A stretch of DNA of 64,000 bases from Pseudochrobactrum asaccharolyticum (GTDB lineage Bacteria > Pseudomonadota > Alphaproteobacteria > Rhizobiales > Rhizobiaceae). Within the stretch, counting starts at the first letter, position 1. Each line of letters opens with the position of its first letter. This document shows positions 56,244 through 64,000 of the stretch, in pieces. The notes under the pieces were generated by a model that ran no database searches, was not told the origin of the DNA, and worked only from the letters and a program-made list of their open reading frames with translations. The stretch is taken from NCBI RefSeq assembly GCF_003314995.1, contig NZ_QNRH01000001.1, positions 434,001-498,000 of the forward strand, in the 5' to 3' direction. Both the position numbers and the translations under genes were made by a program.

Positions 56244-57038
56244 TCAGCCGTTGCTGGCGAGCCGTGCGAGTTCCTGCCCGTTATCACCCAGCAGATAGAG
56301 TTTGCCATTGCTGATATTGAACTGACGGGTCTGTTTCAGCACATCCAGAAATTTGGTTTCCTGATCCATCAATGCCGGCGGGCACTGCATGAATGTGGAG
56401 CCTATTGTGCCAAAGCTCAATGCTTCACCGGTAATTGTTGCTTTGCCAAAATAGCCGTTGCAACCGCCGGAGCCGGAAACTTCACCGGTTGGCGAAATCG
56501 ACAATGTGGTCTGCGCCGTATCAATCACGCCTGCACCACGAATGTCTTCGGTCAGCCATTGGTGGTTTTCCAGTGTCAGCGGTGTCTGTACCGCAGCATT
56601 ATTGCGCACATTGACAACGCGGATTTCATACGGGTTTTTGAATTGCTCCGGATTGAATTCATGCCGTGTATCATTGATGAACCATAGCGTATCACCGGCA
56701 CTGATACGTGCCTGCAGCGCATAGGTATGACCTGCCTCTAGTTTGGAGGAATCAAACTTCAGTTCAAACGGAATAGGGGCGGAAGGAATAGTGGTGAGCT
56801 GCTGCTCAGCAATAATCTTCGCAGGCGCATCTGCCAAAGAGACATCCTGCAACTGCACAGTCAGCGTTGCTTCCGGCGGCAGGGCAATGCGTTCGCGATA
56901 CATCACTGTACCGCGGATGCTCTTTTCAGACGCGATGCTTTGCGTTGGCATGGCCGAGGACAGGATCAAAACGCTGCCACCCAGTACGGCAAGACCGACC
57001 AGAGATGCTGCAATAATCCGCGCTTTACCAATCAACAT
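56244..57038 (-). CDS. Exported YbaY-META two-domain protein, 264 aa
   Basis: An N-terminal membrane segment or signal (about residues 8-30, IIAASLVGLAVLGGSVLILSS) precedes a YbaY-like beta domain (about 40-140: IRGTVMYRERIALPPEATLTVQLQDVSLAD ... KNPYEIRVV). A META domain follows (about 155-262: TLENHQWLTEDIRG ... GSGGCNGYFGKATITGEALSFGTIGSTFMQCP ... ETKFLDVLKQTRQFNI). META proteins such as HslJ are linked to novobiocin or heat stress in E. coli. The function here is unknown, probably periplasmic. Cysteines in GGCNG and MQCP are spaced like META disulfides. Confidence 0.88.
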   Translation of the reverse strand: MLIGKARIIAASLVGLAVLGGSVLILSSAMPTQSIASEKSIRGTVMYRERIALPPEATLTVQLQDVSLADAPAKIIAEQQLTTIPSAPIPFELKFDSSKLEAGHTYALQARISAGDTLWFINDTRHEFNPEQFKNPYEIRVVNVRNNAAVQTPLTLENHQWLTEDIRGAGVIDTAQTTLSISPTGEVSGSGGCNGYFGKATITGEALSFGTIGSTFMQCPPALMDQETKFLDVLKQTRQFNISNGKLYLLGDNGQELARLASNG

Positions 57039-57454
57039 AGTTCGTCCTGTTTGTTGTTTAGTCTGTCAGAGCACTTCTTTTGCGGAAATGATCAAGACAA
57101 ACATATTAGCCGGTAATCTATTAACGGCGAATGATTAAACACAACATTGTGGTTAAGATTTAACCTTAACCGGTTTTAGTCAATATTTTTCTACGGCTTT
57201 ATGCTTGGAAAAATCTTTAGTGCTATTTGTAATAACTGAATTTCTATTGCGGCATCAGTGCTAAAATCAGCAACCTGATCACAAATCAGAAAGACAATGA
57301 TTCATGCTGGCATGATTGTACGGATTTTATGGTTTACTTATGGCAATGCAAGCTGCTGTGAATAATTTCATATGATTGTTAAAATCATCTAACCGCTTGT
57401 AAAAGTTTATTCTTTTTTATGGGAGAGATCAGCGTGATCAGCCCTGCGGAATGA
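57039..57454. other. AT-rich intergenic region
   Basis: 416 bp, clearly AT-rich, upstream of the YbaY-META gene. It must hold that gene's promoter; no repeat or RNA structure was recognised. Confidence 0.5.
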
Positions 57455-57934
57455 TTACTTATCCTGCCAGCGTTTTTTCAGGTTTTCGTCGCTGGCTTTG
57501 GCTTGTACCCAGGCAGATTGCGGATCGGTATCTGTGCGGGCAGGGGCTGCTAAATGCTCTTTTTTCCAGAACGGGGCATCGCTTTTCAGATAATCCATCA
57601 GAAACTCTGCCGCTTCAAACGCCGCCTGACGATGTTTGCTGGCGGTGGCGACAAAAACAATCTGCTCACCTGCCTTAATCATACCGCTGCGATGCACAAT
57701 GGTAACGGCCTGTAGCGGCCAGCGTTGCAGGGCATTTTCCGCGATGCGGGTGAGTTGCGCCTCCGCCATGCCCGGATAATGTTCGAGCTCCAGCGCTAGT
57801 AGTGTTTTATTTTCATCGCGGCAATAACCGGTAAAGCTGACAATGGCGCCGATATCCGTGCGCCCGTCAGTCATGTGCGAGGTCAGAGCAGCCGCATCAA
57901 AATCATCCGTTGAGACGAGGATATACGGCTGCAT
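57455..57934 (-). CDS. moaE: Molybdopterin synthase catalytic subunit, 159 aa
   Basis: Large subunit that inserts sulfur into precursor Z with MoaD. Motifs: DIGAIVSFTGYCRDEN, LELEHYPGMAEAQLTRIAENAL, VHRSG and KHRQAAFEAAEFLMDYLKSDAPFWKKE, the last containing catalytic lysines. It lies 4 bp downstream of moaD on the same strand, so the two subunits are made together. Confidence 0.97.
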   Translation of the reverse strand: MQPYILVSTDDFDAAALTSHMTDGRTDIGAIVSFTGYCRDENKTLLALELEHYPGMAEAQLTRIAENALQRWPLQAVTIVHRSGMIKAGEQIVFVATASKHRQAAFEAAEFLMDYLKSDAPFWKKEHLAAPARTDTDPQSAWVQAKASDENLKKRWQDK

Positions 57935-57938
57935 GTTA

Positions 57939-58196
57939 TTAGCCTCCGGTCATCGGAGGGAAAAGAGCAATCTCACGGGCATCAGCAAGAGGCGTATCGT
58001 GATCGACATGCTCCTGATTGATCGCGACACGAATAACATCGGCGAAACGTAAGGCTTGCGCATAGTTTTCGCCGAGACCGGTCAGATGTTTCAGGAGGTC
58101 AGACACAGTTATAACACTGTCCGGCAGGCTAAGCGTTTCTTCCTGCTTGCCGATCTGCTCCCGAACCCACGCGAAATAAACCAGTTTGACTGTCAT
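57939..58196 (-). CDS. moaD: Molybdopterin synthase sulfur-carrier subunit, 85 aa
   Basis: Ubiquitin-like protein whose C-terminal Gly-Gly is thiocarboxylated; the sequence ends FPPMTGG. The ATG at 58194-58196 gives MTVKLVYFAWVREQIG, the family start; a longer frame to 58277 would overlap pgsA. The fold includes LPDSVITVSDLLKHL and VRVAINQEHVDHDTPL. The gene is 8 bp after the pgsA stop and 4 bp before moaE. Confidence 0.96.
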   Translation of the reverse strand: MTVKLVYFAWVREQIGKQEETLSLPDSVITVSDLLKHLTGLGENYAQALRFADVIRVAINQEHVDHDTPLADAREIALFPPMTGG

Positions 58197-58204
58197 GGCT
58201 TTGA

Positions 58205-58783
58205 TCAGATCATGTGTTTGATACCGGCACGGAAATAATCCCAACCGGTATAGAGTGTCAGAATAGCCGATACCCAAAGCAGAACCAGTCCGGTTTCAGT
58301 GGTGTAAGGCAGGATTTTGTCACCGGCAGGGCCTGCGAGCAAAAATGCCAGCGCGATCATCTGCACAGTGGTTTTCCATTTAGCGAGCTGTGAAACCGGT
58401 ACGCTGACTTTAAGATCAGCAAGATATTCACGCAGGCCTGAAACCAGAATTTCACGGCAGAGAATGATAATCGCAGCCCAGAGCGTCCAGCCGGCAATTG
58501 TACCGTCAGCGGCCAGCAGCAGCAGAATAGCGGAGACCAGCAGCTTATCGGCAATCGGATCGAGCATACGCCCGATATTCGATGTCTGTTTCCACATGCG
58601 GGCAAGATAGCCGTCAAAGAAATCGGTAATGCTGGCTGCCGCAAATAGACCAAGCGCCCACCATCTCGCGGTGTCGCTGCTCTTTAAATGGCCTTCCAGA
58701 AAAAAGCACAGAACCACAAGTGGCACAGCAACGATACGTGCATATGTAAGGATGTTGGGCAGTGATAATGTGTGTTTACTCAT
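58205..58783 (-). CDS. pgsA: CDP-diacylglycerol-glycerol-3-phosphate 3-phosphatidyltransferase, 192 aa
   Basis: Makes phosphatidylglycerol phosphate in the inner membrane. The ATG at 58781-58783 (MSKHTLSLPNILTYARIV) has GAGG just upstream; the upstream frame to 58837 is not needed. The motif D-G-x2-A-R-x8-G-x3-D-x3-D is complete (DGYLARMWKQTSNIGRMLD then PIAD). Four or more hydrophobic segments. It heads pgsA-moaD-moaE in the order common to rhizobia. Confidence 0.96.
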   Translation of the reverse strand: MSKHTLSLPNILTYARIVAVPLVVLCFFLEGHLKSSDTARWWALGLFAAASITDFFDGYLARMWKQTSNIGRMLDPIADKLLVSAILLLLAADGTIAGWTLWAAIIILCREILVSGLREYLADLKVSVPVSQLAKWKTTVQMIALAFLLAGPAGDKILPYTTETGLVLLWVSAILTLYTGWDYFRAGIKHMI

Positions 58784-59057
58784 AGTCCTCTGAAATCCGC
58801 CTGAAATTCGCTCGAAATCCGCATTCCGGAAAGACACCGGCCAAGGCCATTGTCGGGAGAAATCGAACCCTGAGGTTCATATTAGTGCAATTATTCAGAG
58901 ACTGCCTTCGCTCATAGAACCAAGGCCGTACTCTCAGATTTATGCTATACGACAAATCATTGTCAGCTGGTTACCATCAATCCCGCTATAGGCTAAAAAG
59001 CAACCGCCTGACTGTATTTAAAAGCCTTATTATGTGTATATTGCGTCAGATAACCCA

Positions 59058-61154
59058 TTATTGATCACGGAAGTGGTCATAAATGGTTTGCGCCAACGCT
59101 TCCGAGATACCTTCCACTTTACGCAGATCAGCGAGAGCTGCGCCCGCAACGGCTTTTGCCGTGCCGAATTCATGCAGCAAAGCGCGCTTGCGTGAAGGGC
59201 CGATACCACCGATCTCATCCAGCGGACTTTTAATCATTTCTTTTTTACGTTTTGCCCGATGGGTGCCGATGGCAAAGCGGTGTGCCTCATCGCGCATACG
59301 CTGGATGAAATATAAAACCGGATCGCGCGGCGGCAGCGTAAAGGACGGTTTGCCGCTGACAAAGAACCGCTCACGTCCTGCTTCACGGTCAACGCCCTTG
59401 GCGATACCGATGGAGATAACCTTATCATTGATGCCAAGCTGGGTGAGGATATCGCGCACGGCGCCGACCTGTCCCTGACCACCATCGATCAGAATAACAT
59501 CCGGCCATGCCGGGAAGCTGTCATCCGCAATCTCCTCAGCATCTGTTTCACCTTCAGTGAGCGCTTTGGGAGCCTGTGTTTCCAGTTCATTCATATGGTC
59601 TTTGATCAGGCGGCCAAAGCGGCGTTCGATCACTTCACGCATCATGCCAAAGTCATCGCCCGGTGTAATATCGGTCGAGCGGATATTGAACTTGCGATAT
59701 TGGTTTTTAACAAACCCTTCCTGTCCGGCAACGATCATGCCGCCGACCGCATTGGTACCCATAATATGGGAGTTATCGTAAACCTCGATGCGCCGCGGAA
59801 CAAACGGCAGTTCAAAGGTTTCTGCCATTGCCTTGAGCAGTCTCGCCTGTGAGGATGTTTCAGCAAGTCGGCGCCCCAGCGTTTCGCGGGCATTGGTCAT
59901 GGCATGATCGACGAGATCTTTCTTTTCACCACGCTGCGGTACATTGATCGTCACGCGGCGACCGGCAGAGGCCGACAGCGCTTCACCAAGCAGTTCCTTC
60001 TCTTCGACATTCTCTGAGAGCAGGATCAGCTGCGGGCAGGGTTTGTTATCGTAAAACTGGGTGATGAAAGCGCCAAGCACTTCCGCAGCCGACAGGGACG
60101 GATCAGCTTTCGGGAAATAAGCGCGGTTGCCCCAGTTCTGGCCGGTGCGGAAGAAGAAGACCTGAATACAGGCCAGCCCGCCTTCCTGATGAATGGCAAA
60201 CACATCTGCCTCGTCCACGGTCTGCGGGTTGATGCCCTGATGGGACTGAATATGCGACAGCGCAGAGAGGCGGTCACGGAATATCGCCGCGCGTTCAAAA
60301 TCCAGTTCTTCCGAGGCTGCCGTCATGGCATCGCGCATTTGTTGCTGCACGGCTTTGCTGCGGCCTGAGAGAAAGGCTTTAGCCTCACGCACCAGACCTG
60401 CATAATCCTCATCGCTGATTTCCTGCGTGCAGGGGCCTGAACAGCGTTTGATCTGATGCAGCAGGCAAGGGCGCGTGCGGCTTTCAAACATGGAATCGGC
60501 GCAGCTGCGCAGCAGGAAAGCACGTTCAAGCACGCTGATGGTACGTGTTACCGCGCCAGCAGATGCGAAAGGGCCGTAATATTCGCCTTTACGCGAGCGG
60601 GCACCGCGATGTTTGAAAATGCCGGGTGCGCGGGTATCGCCGGAAATCAGAATATAGGGAAAAGACTTATCATCCCGAAGCAACACGTTAAAACGCGGGC
60701 GTAAACGCTTGATCAGATTCGCTTCCAGCAGCAGCGCCTCTGTTTCGGTACGGGTGACAACAAATTCCATTGTTGTCGTTTCGCGGATCATACGGGCAAT
60801 ACGATTACTGTGTCCCTGACCGCGCGCATAATTGCTGACGCGTTTTTTCAGACTCTTGGCTTTACCGACATACAGCACATCGCCTTCGCCATTGAACATG
60901 CGATAGACGCCGGGGCTGTTCGGCAGTTTTTTCACAAAAGCATTGATGACATCAGGACCACTCAGGTTCTGTGTGGAGGCATCAAATTCATCCAGCGCAG
61001 AATCCCAGCGGATATTGCTGGCCAGCTCCGCGGCCGAACTGGTTTCCTCGGTAAAACCTTCGTCGTCGTCACCACTATCATTGCTCAGCAGGATATCTTC
61101 TTCCGTGTCATTCTCAGGAAGTGCAATATCCGTACTGTTCATGCTGTTTGTCAT
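59058..61154 (-). CDS. uvrC: Excinuclease ABC subunit C, 698 aa
   Basis: Dual-incision nuclease of nucleotide excision repair. The ATG at 61152-61154 ([12 protein letters not shown]) overlaps the stop of the upstream SDR gene (ATGA), so it is preferred to the longer frame to 61247. After an acidic, Ser-rich leader of about 60 residues comes the GIY-YIG domain ([27 protein letters not shown]), a UVR segment, the RNase H-like C-terminal nuclease domain ([27 protein letters not shown]) and helix-hairpin-helix repeats at the end ([14 protein letters not shown] ... [16 protein letters not shown]). The acidic leader is longer than in E. coli UvrC. Confidence 0.97.
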   Translation of the reverse strand: MTNSMNSTDIALPENDTEEDILLSNDSGDDDEGFTEETSSAAELASNIRWDSALDEFDASTQNLSGPDVINAFVKKLPNSPGVYRMFNGEGDVLYVGKAKSLKKRVSNYARGQGHSNRIARMIRETTTMEFVVTRTETEALLLEANLIKRLRPRFNVLLRDDKSFPYILISGDTRAPGIFKHRGARSRKGEYYGPFASAGAVTRTISVLERAFLLRSCADSMFESRTRPCLLHQIKRCSGPCTQEISDEDYAGLVREAKAFLSGRSKAVQQQMRDAMTAASEELDFERAAIFRDRLSALSHIQSHQGINPQTVDEADVFAIHQEGGLACIQVFFFRTGQNWGNRAYFPKADPSLSAAEVLGAFITQFYDNKPCPQLILLSENVEEKELLGEALSASAGRRVTINVPQRGEKKDLVDHAMTNARETLGRRLAETSSQARLLKAMAETFELPFVPRRIEVYDNSHIMGTNAVGGMIVAGQEGFVKNQYRKFNIRSTDITPGDDFGMMREVIERRFGRLIKDHMNELETQAPKALTEGETDAEEIADDSFPAWPDVILIDGGQGQVGAVRDILTQLGINDKVISIGIAKGVDREAGRERFFVSGKPSFTLPPRDPVLYFIQRMRDEAHRFAIGTHRAKRKKEMIKSPLDEIGGIGPSRKRALLHEFGTAKAVAGAALADLRKVEGISEALAQTIYDHFRDQ

Positions 61155-61933
61155 TCCGAAATACCTGCAATATCCGGCGTTTCCCATGCCAGATGCTGTC
61201 CGCCGTCCAGTGCAATCATTTGTCCGGTGACGGAGCGTGTTTTCCACAGATAGTCAATCGTGGTGGCAAATTCATCCAGCAGCGGTGCTTTTTTTAATAA
61301 CACGGCATCAACCTGTTTTTCAAAATCACCTGGCTGTTGTCTTTCGCTTGGCAAGGTCGGCCCCGGTGCAATGGCATTGACGCGGATAGCGGGAGCGAGT
61401 GCCTGAGCCAGTGTGCGTGTTGCAGTCCAGAGTGCGGTTTTCGACAGGGTATAGGAGATGAATTGCGGGTTGAGCTTTTGTACACGCTGATCGGTGATAT
61501 TGATGATCAGCCCTTGCTTATCTTCCGGCAGAGCCTCTGCCATGGCCTGCGCCAGAAAGACCGGCGCTTTGACATGCACTGCAAAATGGCGATCCCAGAG
61601 ATCATGGGTGAGGGAGCCGATACGGTCATCCTCAAAGACGGAAGCATTATTGACCAGCAGTTCGATAGAGCCAAAAGGCTGTGAAGCCTGCTCCATCAGG
61701 CTCGCGACCTGTTTATCGTCTGAGAGGTCTGCGGATACAACAGCCGCTTTGCCGCCCTTGTCGCGGATACGCTGCGCCAGTGTCTCTGCCTGTGTGGTTG
61801 ACCGATTGCAGTGAATAATAACCGGATAGCCGCGTGCGGCCAGATCCTGCGCAATATGGCTGCCAATACGCTTTGCACCACCGGTAATCAGGGTGACAGG
61901 TAAGACCTCAGACACAGTCCGCATGGCAGTCAT
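61151..61933 (-). CDS. PTR1/FolM-like short-chain reductase, 260 aa
   Basis: SDR with TGGAKRIG (about 17-24), NNAS (about 93-96) and YTLSK. The residue 13 before the catalytic Tyr is Asp ([17 protein letters not shown]), matching the D-x12-Y-x3-K pattern of pteridine reductases (PTR1, FolM) instead of the Ser seen in most SDRs. This suggests reduction of a pterin, such as dihydromonapterin or dihydrobiopterin. It begins after AAGGAGCC and its stop overlaps the uvrC start. Fatty-acid or sugar SDR function is the alternative. No folate genes lie nearby. Confidence 0.82.
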   Translation of the reverse strand: MTAMRTVSEVLPVTLITGGAKRIGSHIAQDLAARGYPVIIHCNRSTTQAETLAQRIRDKGGKAAVVSADLSDDKQVASLMEQASQPFGSIELLVNNASVFEDDRIGSLTHDLWDRHFAVHVKAPVFLAQAMAEALPEDKQGLIINITDQRVQKLNPQFISYTLSKTALWTATRTLAQALAPAIRVNAIAPGPTLPSERQQPGDFEKQVDAVLLKKAPLLDEFATTIDYLWKTRSVTGQMIALDGGQHLAWETPDIAGISE

Positions 61934-62484
61934 TGGGCGCAGGCTCCTTAAGCGTTGTACGATAGACTGTTATGTATCCGTCATTGTTGCGAAAGCAAAT
62001 CAGCGGTTATGAATAATTCTATCACGGATCAGATTATTTTGCCGCACTGACGTAAAAAAGCGCACAGCCAGACACAGTTTTCGGTTGAGAATCGCATTGC
62101 AGATTCTGAGCGCTGAAAAACTCAGAAACAGCATGTGCTCACGACGGGAAATACGATCCTGCGCTGCCGGATTGTTTATGAGAGACATGCAGTAATTTCT
62201 TACGATAGAAAAGAAAAAATAAAGAAATGATGTGAGGCATAAATTATTTTATTATTTAAAGTAGGTAGTTGATTTAAAATAGAATGTTGTAAATTTGTAC
62301 CATTGCATTTCCTTCATTTTATTGTCGTATTTTGATCTTGTTTTTGAGTTTTAGACAGTGTTGATCTGTGTTGCCTGCCTTTGCATGAGCAGCTTAATGC
62401 AGGAATAAACTGCGCCGTAATTATTGGAATGCTTGTTATCGTTTCAGGCGCTGATTTTTTAAATATATATTGTTAGGAAATATT
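61934..62484. other. Divergent region upstream of the first omp gene
   Basis: 551 bp, AT-rich towards the omp gene. Only one weak small reading frame (62000-62188) is seen. A TTGTTA...TTTTTA pair near 62433-62461 is too weak to call as promoter. Confidence 0.4.
62000..62188 (-). CDS. Doubtful small basic protein, 62 aa
   Basis: An ATG-initiated frame MSLINNPAAQDRISRREHML... rich in Arg, ending RQNNLIRDRIIHNR. A weak AAGAAATT lies upstream. No family recognised. It could be a small rhizobial basic protein, but chance is about as likely. Confidence 0.25.
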   Translation of the reverse strand: MSLINNPAAQDRISRREHMLFLSFSALRICNAILNRKLCLAVRFFTSVRQNNLIRDRIIHNR

Positions 62485-63135
62485 ATGACGCATTTTAAAA
62501 CTCTGGCTTTGATGTCCGCGGCTTTAATGCCTGTAGCTGTTCCGGCTTTTGCTGCTGATGCAATCGGTGCGCTACCAATGGAGCCGGTGCCGGTTGTACA
62601 GACTGCGCCACAGAATAATTGGGAAGGTGGTTATATCGGTGGCTATCTTGGAGGTGCTATAAACACTTCCAAAAACGACTTTTCTGATAGTACGGGAAAA
62701 AAAGGTAGCGTGAAGCTAGGCGGTTATGCAGGCTGGAACTTTCAAAACGACAATATCGTTTATGGTGTTGAAGGCGATGCCGGTTACAATACTGTTAAAG
62801 AAAAAGATGACGAATTGAGCGTTAAGGGTGGTTTTGAAGGTTCCCTTCGTACACGTTTAGGTTATGACATGGGAACCGTCATGCCTTACATAACAGCCGG
62901 TGTTGCCGGAGCGCAATTTAGCGCTAAAACGCCTACAGATAGCGTAAAACAGTTTCGTGTTGGCTGGACCGCCGGTGTTGGTGCGGAAACTATGCTGACA
63001 GAAAAAGTCAGTGCCCGTCTGGAGTACCGTTTTGCAGATTTTGGTAAAAAAGATGTTCGATTAGACAATGAAGTCTTTTCAGGTACCAAACTCCAGAGCC
63101 ACGATATCCGTGTTGGCGTTGGTTACAAGTTCTGA
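62485..63135 (+). CDS. Omp25/Omp31-family outer-membrane protein, 216 aa
   Basis: The ATG at 62485 follows TTAGGAAATATT. A signal peptide of about 23 residues (MTHFKTLALMSAALMPVAVPAFA) precedes the mature ADAIGALPMEP. An eight-stranded barrel follows, with the family pattern [31 protein letters not shown] and SLRTRLGYDMG; it ends RVGVGYKF with the terminal Phe recognised by the Bam machinery. Brucella Omp25/Omp31 relatives contribute to outer-membrane stability and, in pathogens, host interaction. The next gene is a tandem paralog. Confidence 0.9.
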   Translation: MTHFKTLALMSAALMPVAVPAFAADAIGALPMEPVPVVQTAPQNNWEGGYIGGYLGGAINTSKNDFSDSTGKKGSVKLGGYAGWNFQNDNIVYGVEGDAGYNTVKEKDDELSVKGGFEGSLRTRLGYDMGTVMPYITAGVAGAQFSAKTPTDSVKQFRVGWTAGVGAETMLTEKVSARLEYRFADFGKKDVRLDNEVFSGTKLQSHDIRVGVGYKF

Positions 63136-63575
63136 AGGGCACTGAATAGTCGCAGATTCGCTTCTAGCCATTCGGTTGAGAAAAAGCGTCGTCGCTTTAT
63201 CGCGGTGCCGCCGGTCGGTAAAATGCGAATATTGAGGCTTAGTTAAGCTATGATGAAGAAGGTCGGGTAATCCCGGCCTTCTTTTTTGTTTTGAGATAAG
63301 ATTATATATTTAATATCAATAGGTTATCTATTTTTGAAGCGAATTTTCCGTGAAAATCCATGTCACTTTTCAGACATAATAAGGCCGGTTTTTTTCCACG
63401 GTGCTGCATTTCTGCTGCCGCAATCAGGAGTCATCTTTTGCTGTGTCAGGCAATCTTCTTTCTCTGAAACGAAAATGAGGAAAGAAGGTGTCTGGAGCAT
63501 TCAGTTTTATCTGCGGCTTTAGAGAGCGGAGGTAAGCTGAAAGACAGTTTTATAAATTTATAAGGACAACCTGTA
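63136..63575. other. Gap between the two omp genes
   Basis: 440 bp with a terminator (63256-63283) and the promoter of the second omp gene. Short frames here have no support. Confidence 0.5.
63256..63289 (+). terminator. Intrinsic terminator of the first omp gene
   Basis: Twelve-pair stem AAGAAGGTCGGG/CCCGGCCTTCTT (one wobble) with a 4-nt loop and T-run. Confidence 0.85.
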
Positions 63576-64000
63576 TGCGTATTATCAAATCTATGGCACT
63601 TGCATCTGTTGCGCTGTTGCCGCTCTCGGCTACAGCTTTTGCCGCTGATGCGATTCAACCGCAGACATATGAGCCAGTTGCACCAGTTGTTGATGTTGCT
63701 CCTCAGAGCAGCTGGGCAGGCGGTTATACCGGTCTTTATCTCGGCTATGGTATCAATAAATATAAAACCGATACCGGCCTTGGCGATCTGAAAGACAATA
63801 ATGCCAAATTCGGCGGTTATGCTGGTTGGAACTTCCAGAACGACAATATTGTCTACGGTCTTGAAGGTGATGCCGGTTATAACTGGGCGAAAAAAGAAAA
63901 GCTCGGCGTAACAGCGAAAAGCGGTTTTGACGGCTCGCTGCGTGCCCGTCTCGGTGTCGATATGGGACCGGTTATGCCTTACGTAACCGCCGGTGTGGCC
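63576..64000 (+). CDS. Omp25/Omp31-family protein, second copy, 5' part
   Basis: An ATG at 63576 follows ATAAGGACAACC; the frame stays open to the window edge (about 141 codons). A signal peptide ([23 protein letters not shown]) leads into ADAIQPQ. It shares with the upstream gene the blocks [23 protein letters not shown] and MPYVTAGVA, so the two are tandem duplicates that have diverged in loops such as [17 protein letters not shown]. The 3' end is outside the window. Confidence 0.9.

Noticed and set aside
58840-58900. tRNA-like T-arm motif (GGTTCGA on the minus strand)
   Set aside because: The flanking bases do not form a T-stem and no acceptor, D or anticodon arm can be built.

Overview
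The window looks like core chromosome of an alphaproteobacterium of the order Hyphomicrobiales (Rhizobiales), close to Brucella/Ochrobactrum. Evidence: the contiguous block fabD-fabG-acpP-fabF-mltG-yicC-gmk, the block lptF-lptG-lptD-surA-pdxA-ksgA followed by pepA and holC, the pair psd-pssA, the pair of Omp25/Omp31-type porin-like proteins, and rhizobial-type intergenic repeats. Base composition by eye is near 50% G+C, below Brucella and well above Bartonella, so a lower-GC Brucellaceae genus such as Pseudochrobactrum is my inference, not a demonstrated identity. No phage, insertion sequence, CRISPR array, rRNA or tRNA was seen; almost everything is housekeeping.

Layout. 1-5.97 kb: ygfZ-like gene (cut by the edge), a dihydroorotase, exported and small unknown proteins, a NUDIX hydrolase, an SRAP protein, a LysE/ArgO exporter. 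6.4-11.1 kb: cysS, a GFA-family gene, citramalate synthase cimA, rarD. 11.2-16.3 kb (minus): LysM protein, Atm1-type ABC exporter, psd and pssA (phosphatidylethanolamine synthesis). 16.6-22.8 kb: LOG-family hydrolase, small ATPase, SDR plus purF, a TetR/DUF418 pair. 22.9-31.8 kb (minus): cvpA, radA, dnaB, a frameshifted membrane gene, cfa, rplI, a DUF2232 membrane protein, rpsR, rpsF. 32.2-40.8 kb (plus): fatty-acid synthesis genes, mltG, yicC, gmk. 40.8-49 kb (minus): ksgA, pdxA, surA-like, lptD, lptG, lptF. 49.3-52.7 kb (plus): pepA, a membrane protein related to the frameshifted one, holC and a linked membrane protein. 52.8-62 kb: ABC-F ATPase, DinB protein, ndk, YbaY-META protein, moaE, moaD, pgsA, uvrC and a pteridine-reductase-like SDR. 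62.5-64 kb: two tandem Omp25/31-like genes, the second cut by the edge.

How the genes fit together. Much of the window serves the cell envelope: fatty acids (fabD/G/F, acpP), phospholipids (pssA, psd, pgsA, cfa), LPS transport (lptD/F/G with a SurA-like chaperone), peptidoglycan (mltG, LysM protein) and outer-membrane proteins. The rest is information processing (dnaB, radA, holC, uvrC, ribosomal proteins, ksgA, cysS) and basic metabolism (purF, DHOase, pdxA, cimA, moaD/E, ndk, gmk).

I did not find a convincing undescribed multi-gene system. The best leads are: (i) a membrane-protein gene upstream of dnaB split by a -1 frame change at an A5 run (G AAA AAC), with an intact distant paralog beside holC; (ii) a dispersed mosaic of intergenic palindromes in at least ten places, one containing the dnaB stop codon; (iii) a dihydroorotase whose HxH metal motif reads QxH; (iv) tandem 10-bp repeats and two hairpins upstream of dnaB. 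Start codons were chosen from ribosome-binding sites and family lengths, so several differ from the longest possible reading frame.
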